21,966 bases of DNA from Chara braunii (lineage: Eukaryota; Streptophyta; Charophyceae; Charales; Characeae), in NCBI GenBank assembly GCA_003427395.1, contig BFEA01000519.1:762606-784571 (forward strand), written 5' to 3'. The notes under the pieces are model-generated. The model was not told the DNA's origin. It did not search any database and saw nothing but the letters and a program-made list of their open reading frames with translations. Both the position numbers and the translations under genes were made by a program. Position 1 is the first letter of the stretch; each line of letters begins with the position of its first letter. Below, piece after piece: positions 19,902 to 21,966 of this stretch.

Positions 19902-20354
19902 TTAGATGTTGTTCGGCTTGTCCAAACAGGTAGTCATAGGGGTTGCTTTCATGGTCTTCGGGACGTTCATCACTTCATGATATTTCAAAAATTTTCGATA
20001 ATTTGAACAGATGGTCATAAAGATTGTTTTCATGGTCTTCGGGACGTTCATCACTTCAGGATGTGTCATGATTTTCGGGTAACTTAAACAAATGGCTATA
20101 AGGTTTGCTTTCATGGTCTTCGTGACGTTCATCACTTCATGATGTTTCATGATTTGCGGGTAGCTTGAACAGATGGTCCCAAGGGTTGCTTTCATTGTTA
20201 TCGGGACGTTCATCAGTTCATGATATTTCGTGATTTTCGGGTAACTTGAACCTGCGTTGCACAGCGTACCTGTACGGGGCCTTTCCGTACAAGCCGTACG
20301 AGTTTTTTTCGTATGTGGACCTGTACGCGGACTTGTACGTACAAGTCCAGACAA
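19902..20354 (-). other. Open frame across an 81-bp repeat array
   Basis: The minus strand is open for 150 codons. Its C-terminal two thirds is a 27-residue repeat around HEVMNVPKTMKAT ... TICSNYPK, present four times with substitutions. The part before the repeat (SGLVRTSPRTGPHTKK) comes from the GC-rich palindromic block and looks unrelated. No domain is recognised. Because the period is a multiple of three, any stop-free unit gives a repeated protein automatically, so the open frame alone is weak evidence for a gene. No promoter or homologue can be claimed. Confidence 0.25.
19927..20250. repeat. Four-unit 81-bp tandem repeat
   Basis: Unit starts fall at 19927, 20008, 20089 and 20170, and the array ends at 20250, giving an exact period of 81 with no indels. 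A conserved core, ATGGTCTTCGGGACGTTCAT, recurs with few changes. Confidence 0.96.
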
Positions 20355-20365
20355 CCCCCCGTACG
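20252..20365. repeat. GTACG-rich palindromic block
   Basis: The block is dense in GTACGG, CGTAC and TGTACG words and holds the perfect 20-bp palindrome GGACTTGTACGTACAAGTCC at 20329-20348. It ends in CGTACGTATA and a T8 run. In style it resembles the blocks at 5537 and 6186, which also pair G/C-rich CCGAACG/GTACGG words with A/T runs. Confidence 0.6.
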
Positions 20366-20681
20366 TATATTTTTTTTCCCGTTTTCACAATTTTTTGGGG
20401 CCTTGTCGATCGGTTTGAAGCGCCCCAAGGTCTGTTTTCGTTTGAGGGAAGGTCGGGCGGGGTTTTGCGTGGGCGGGGGGGGGGGGGGGAGACCCAACCT
20501 CAATTCGAATTCGAATCGAACCACTGCATCCATCGGACGCCCATCATCGCCCATCGCTGCCGTCGCCTGGAGCCGCCATCGCCCGTGCTATCGTCGCCGT
20601 TGGTGACGTCGCCAAGAGCTGCTATGTTGTCGTCGTCACCTTGTGGAGGAGCGATCGCCACGTCACCGCCCGACGGTAAGG
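20366..20681. other. Spacer with G15 tract and GCC/ATC-rich segment
   Basis: A run of 15 G lies at 20475-20489. About 20525-20680 is rich in GCCATCGCC-like words and ends CGACGGTAAG, which looks like a splice donor but has no supported exon. It could be a short GC-rich first exon; I see no domain. Confidence 0.35.
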
Positions 20682-20689
20682 GTGTGTGT

Positions 20690-20747
<58 letters not shown>

Positions 20748-20748
20748 A
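20682..20748. repeat. (TG)n-(GA)n compound microsatellite
   Basis: A TG run to 20731 continues directly into a GA run. Confidence 0.96.
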
Positions 20749-20751
20749 AGA

Positions 20752-21665
20752 GACGTGCCCTTACCTCCCTCTCATTACTCGTCCTCGCCCTCCGCATCCT
20801 CTTCTTCCTCCCCCTCCTCCTCCTATGAAAAGGCCCGACATCGCGCCCTTTTGTTTTGCGGCAGCTCGCTAGTCCGAGGTTCCTTCTCATAATCCTCCTC
20901 ATCCTCTTCCTCGTCTTCATCCTACTCATCCTACCCCTGCTCCTCCTCTTCTTCTTCCTCCTCCTGTCAACTCTCTCCCGATACTCCCCCAAACCCGACC
21001 CTCCTCTTGTTCCTCCTCCTCCTCCTCCTTCTCCTCCTTCTCCACCATATCTCTCTCCCCCTCTTCCTTCTCCTCCTCCTCCTATTCTCCTCCGTCCTCC
21101 TCCTTTGCTTCTCCTTCGTCTTCCTCCTCTTCCTCCTTCTCCGCCATATATCTCTCCTCCTCCCTCTCGTCTTCCACATGTTCTCCTACGTCCTCCTCCT
21201 CTGCTTCTCCGTCTTCCTACTCCTCTTTCTCCGACATATCTCTCTCCTCCTCGTCCTCCTCCTCCTCTGCCATATCTCTCTCCTCCTCCTCCTCCTCCTC
21301 CGCCATATCTCTCTCCTCCTCCTCCTTCGTCTCTTTCACTTGTTCTCCTTCCTCCTCCTCCTCCTCCTCCTCTTCTTACTCCTTCCCTCCTCCGCAATAC
21401 ATCTTGCGCCTTCCTCCTCCTCCTCCTCCTCCCCCCTCCCCCTTGCCATTCTTCTTCTTCTTCTTCTTCTTCTTCTTCTTCTTCTTCTTCTTTCTTCTTT
21501 TTCTTTCTCCACCTCCTCCGACCCGGCTCCTCGTCATCATCCTCCCACCACCCCCTGTTACATAGTCTTCTTCTTCTTCTTCTCCAAGACCTTGGTCTTC
21601 TTCTTATTCCCCTCGTCATCCCAGCTGATGCTTCTCATCCTCCTCATCTTTCCCGTATTCTACAT
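20752..21665. repeat. Polypyrimidine CCT/CTT tract
   Basis: More than 0.9 kb of the plus strand is dominated by CCT and CTT triplets, with a near-pure (TTC)n run at about 21449-21506. An imperfect higher-order phrase including GCCATATCTCTCTCCTCC recurs several times between about 21040 and 21320. Long open frames on both strands are products of the composition (Pro/Leu/Ser on plus, Arg/Gly/Glu on minus). Confidence 0.92.
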
Positions 21666-21690
21666 GTTTTTTTTTAATATTATTTTTAAT

Positions 21691-21691
21691 G

Positions 21692-21737
<46 letters not shown>

Positions 21738-21826
21738 TCATTGATCAATGTAACAGTTACTACCTACAGACGACGACGGTAGGTAGTTAGTTGATCGATG
21801 AAGTGATTGATTGATTGATTGATCGG

Positions 21827-21867
<41 letters not shown>

Positions 21868-21868
21868 C
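21691..21868. repeat. Inverted pair of tetranucleotide repeats
   Basis: (ATCA)n at 21691-21736 and (TGAT)n at about 21804-21868 are reverse complements and could pair as a long stem. Between them lie a 12-bp palindrome (CATTGATCAATG, 21739-21750) and an 8-bp stem (ACTACCTA at 21759-21766 with TAGGTAGT at 21780-21787). Confidence 0.93.
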
Positions 21869-21898
21869 GATGAAGAGTGTGTCAGTCTGAGCAGACTG

Positions 21899-21899
<1 letters not shown>

Positions 21900-21966
<67 letters not shown>
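21900..21966. repeat. (TC)n microsatellite at window end
   Basis: A CT/TC dinucleotide run fills the last 67 bases. Just before it, CAGTCT-GAGC-AGACTG (21883-21898) forms a small hairpin. Confidence 0.98.

Noticed and set aside
20856-21744. Long Pro/Leu/Ser-rich open frames on the plus strand and an Arg/Gly/Glu-rich one on the minus strand
   Set aside because: They are dictated by the CCT/CTT triplet composition, overlap each other on both strands and contain no domain.
1-21966. CRISPR array, rRNA or tRNA genes
   Set aside because: The tandem repeats have no regular unique spacers, and no rRNA core or cloverleaf-like sequence was noticed.

Overview
The window looks like nuclear DNA of a green-lineage eukaryote and carries no intact, confidently functional gene. 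The Ty3/gypsy polyprotein, its gag and the Penelope-like reverse transcriptase resemble families I associate with the charophyte alga Chara braunii. That attribution rests on recalled family resemblance, not a search, so treat it as a hypothesis. The rest of the picture (long microsatellites, A-tracts, heavily mutated retroelements, AT-rich spacers) fits any repeat-rich plant-type genome.

Layout. 1-84 is a (TC)n tract. 85-1790 is a pyrimidine-rich minisatellite field with higher-order duplications. About 2080-5184 (+) is a decayed Penelope-like element: an N-terminal region with a basic patch, then an RT whose catalytic RYIDD motif reads RYIDN. 5284-5490 holds a nested inverted repeat and CA/TA microsatellites. 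5537-6246 is a repeat module with GC-rich ends, an A24 tract and a two-copy 191-bp repeat. 6247-9822 is a broken Ty3/gypsy chromovirus: its protease-side part (6247-7222) lies on the minus strand and its RT-RNase H-integrase-chromodomain part (7223-9822) on the plus strand. A purine tract and probable 3' LTR start follow.

The stretch 10,440-15,650 is mostly spacer with microsatellites, short tandem duplications and small hairpins. 15,653-16,106 (-) may be a small multi-span membrane protein gene and is the best host-gene candidate, but it is uncertain. 17,106-18,862 (-) is a gypsy gag pseudogene with a CCHC zinc knuckle and several in-frame stops. Upstream of its start lies a 13-bp minisatellite (18,933-19,071). 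19,927-20,250 is an exact four-unit 81-bp tandem repeat, open through all units in one minus-strand frame. 20,252-20,365 is a GC-rich block with a perfect 20-bp palindrome. 20,682-21,966 is again simple sequence: TG/GA, a long CCT/CTT tract, an inverted pair of tetranucleotide repeats and a final (TC)n.

How the parts relate. The gag, protease and RT-integrase pieces look like parts of one gypsy family, now dispersed and re-oriented. Catalytic positions are lost in the gypsy RT and integrase and in the Penelope-like RT, so none of these copies could move by itself. I found no convincing new gene system. The most distinctive items are the codon-period 81-bp repeat, the repeated GC-rich blocks, the unfamiliar N-terminal region of the Penelope-like element and the candidate membrane-protein gene.
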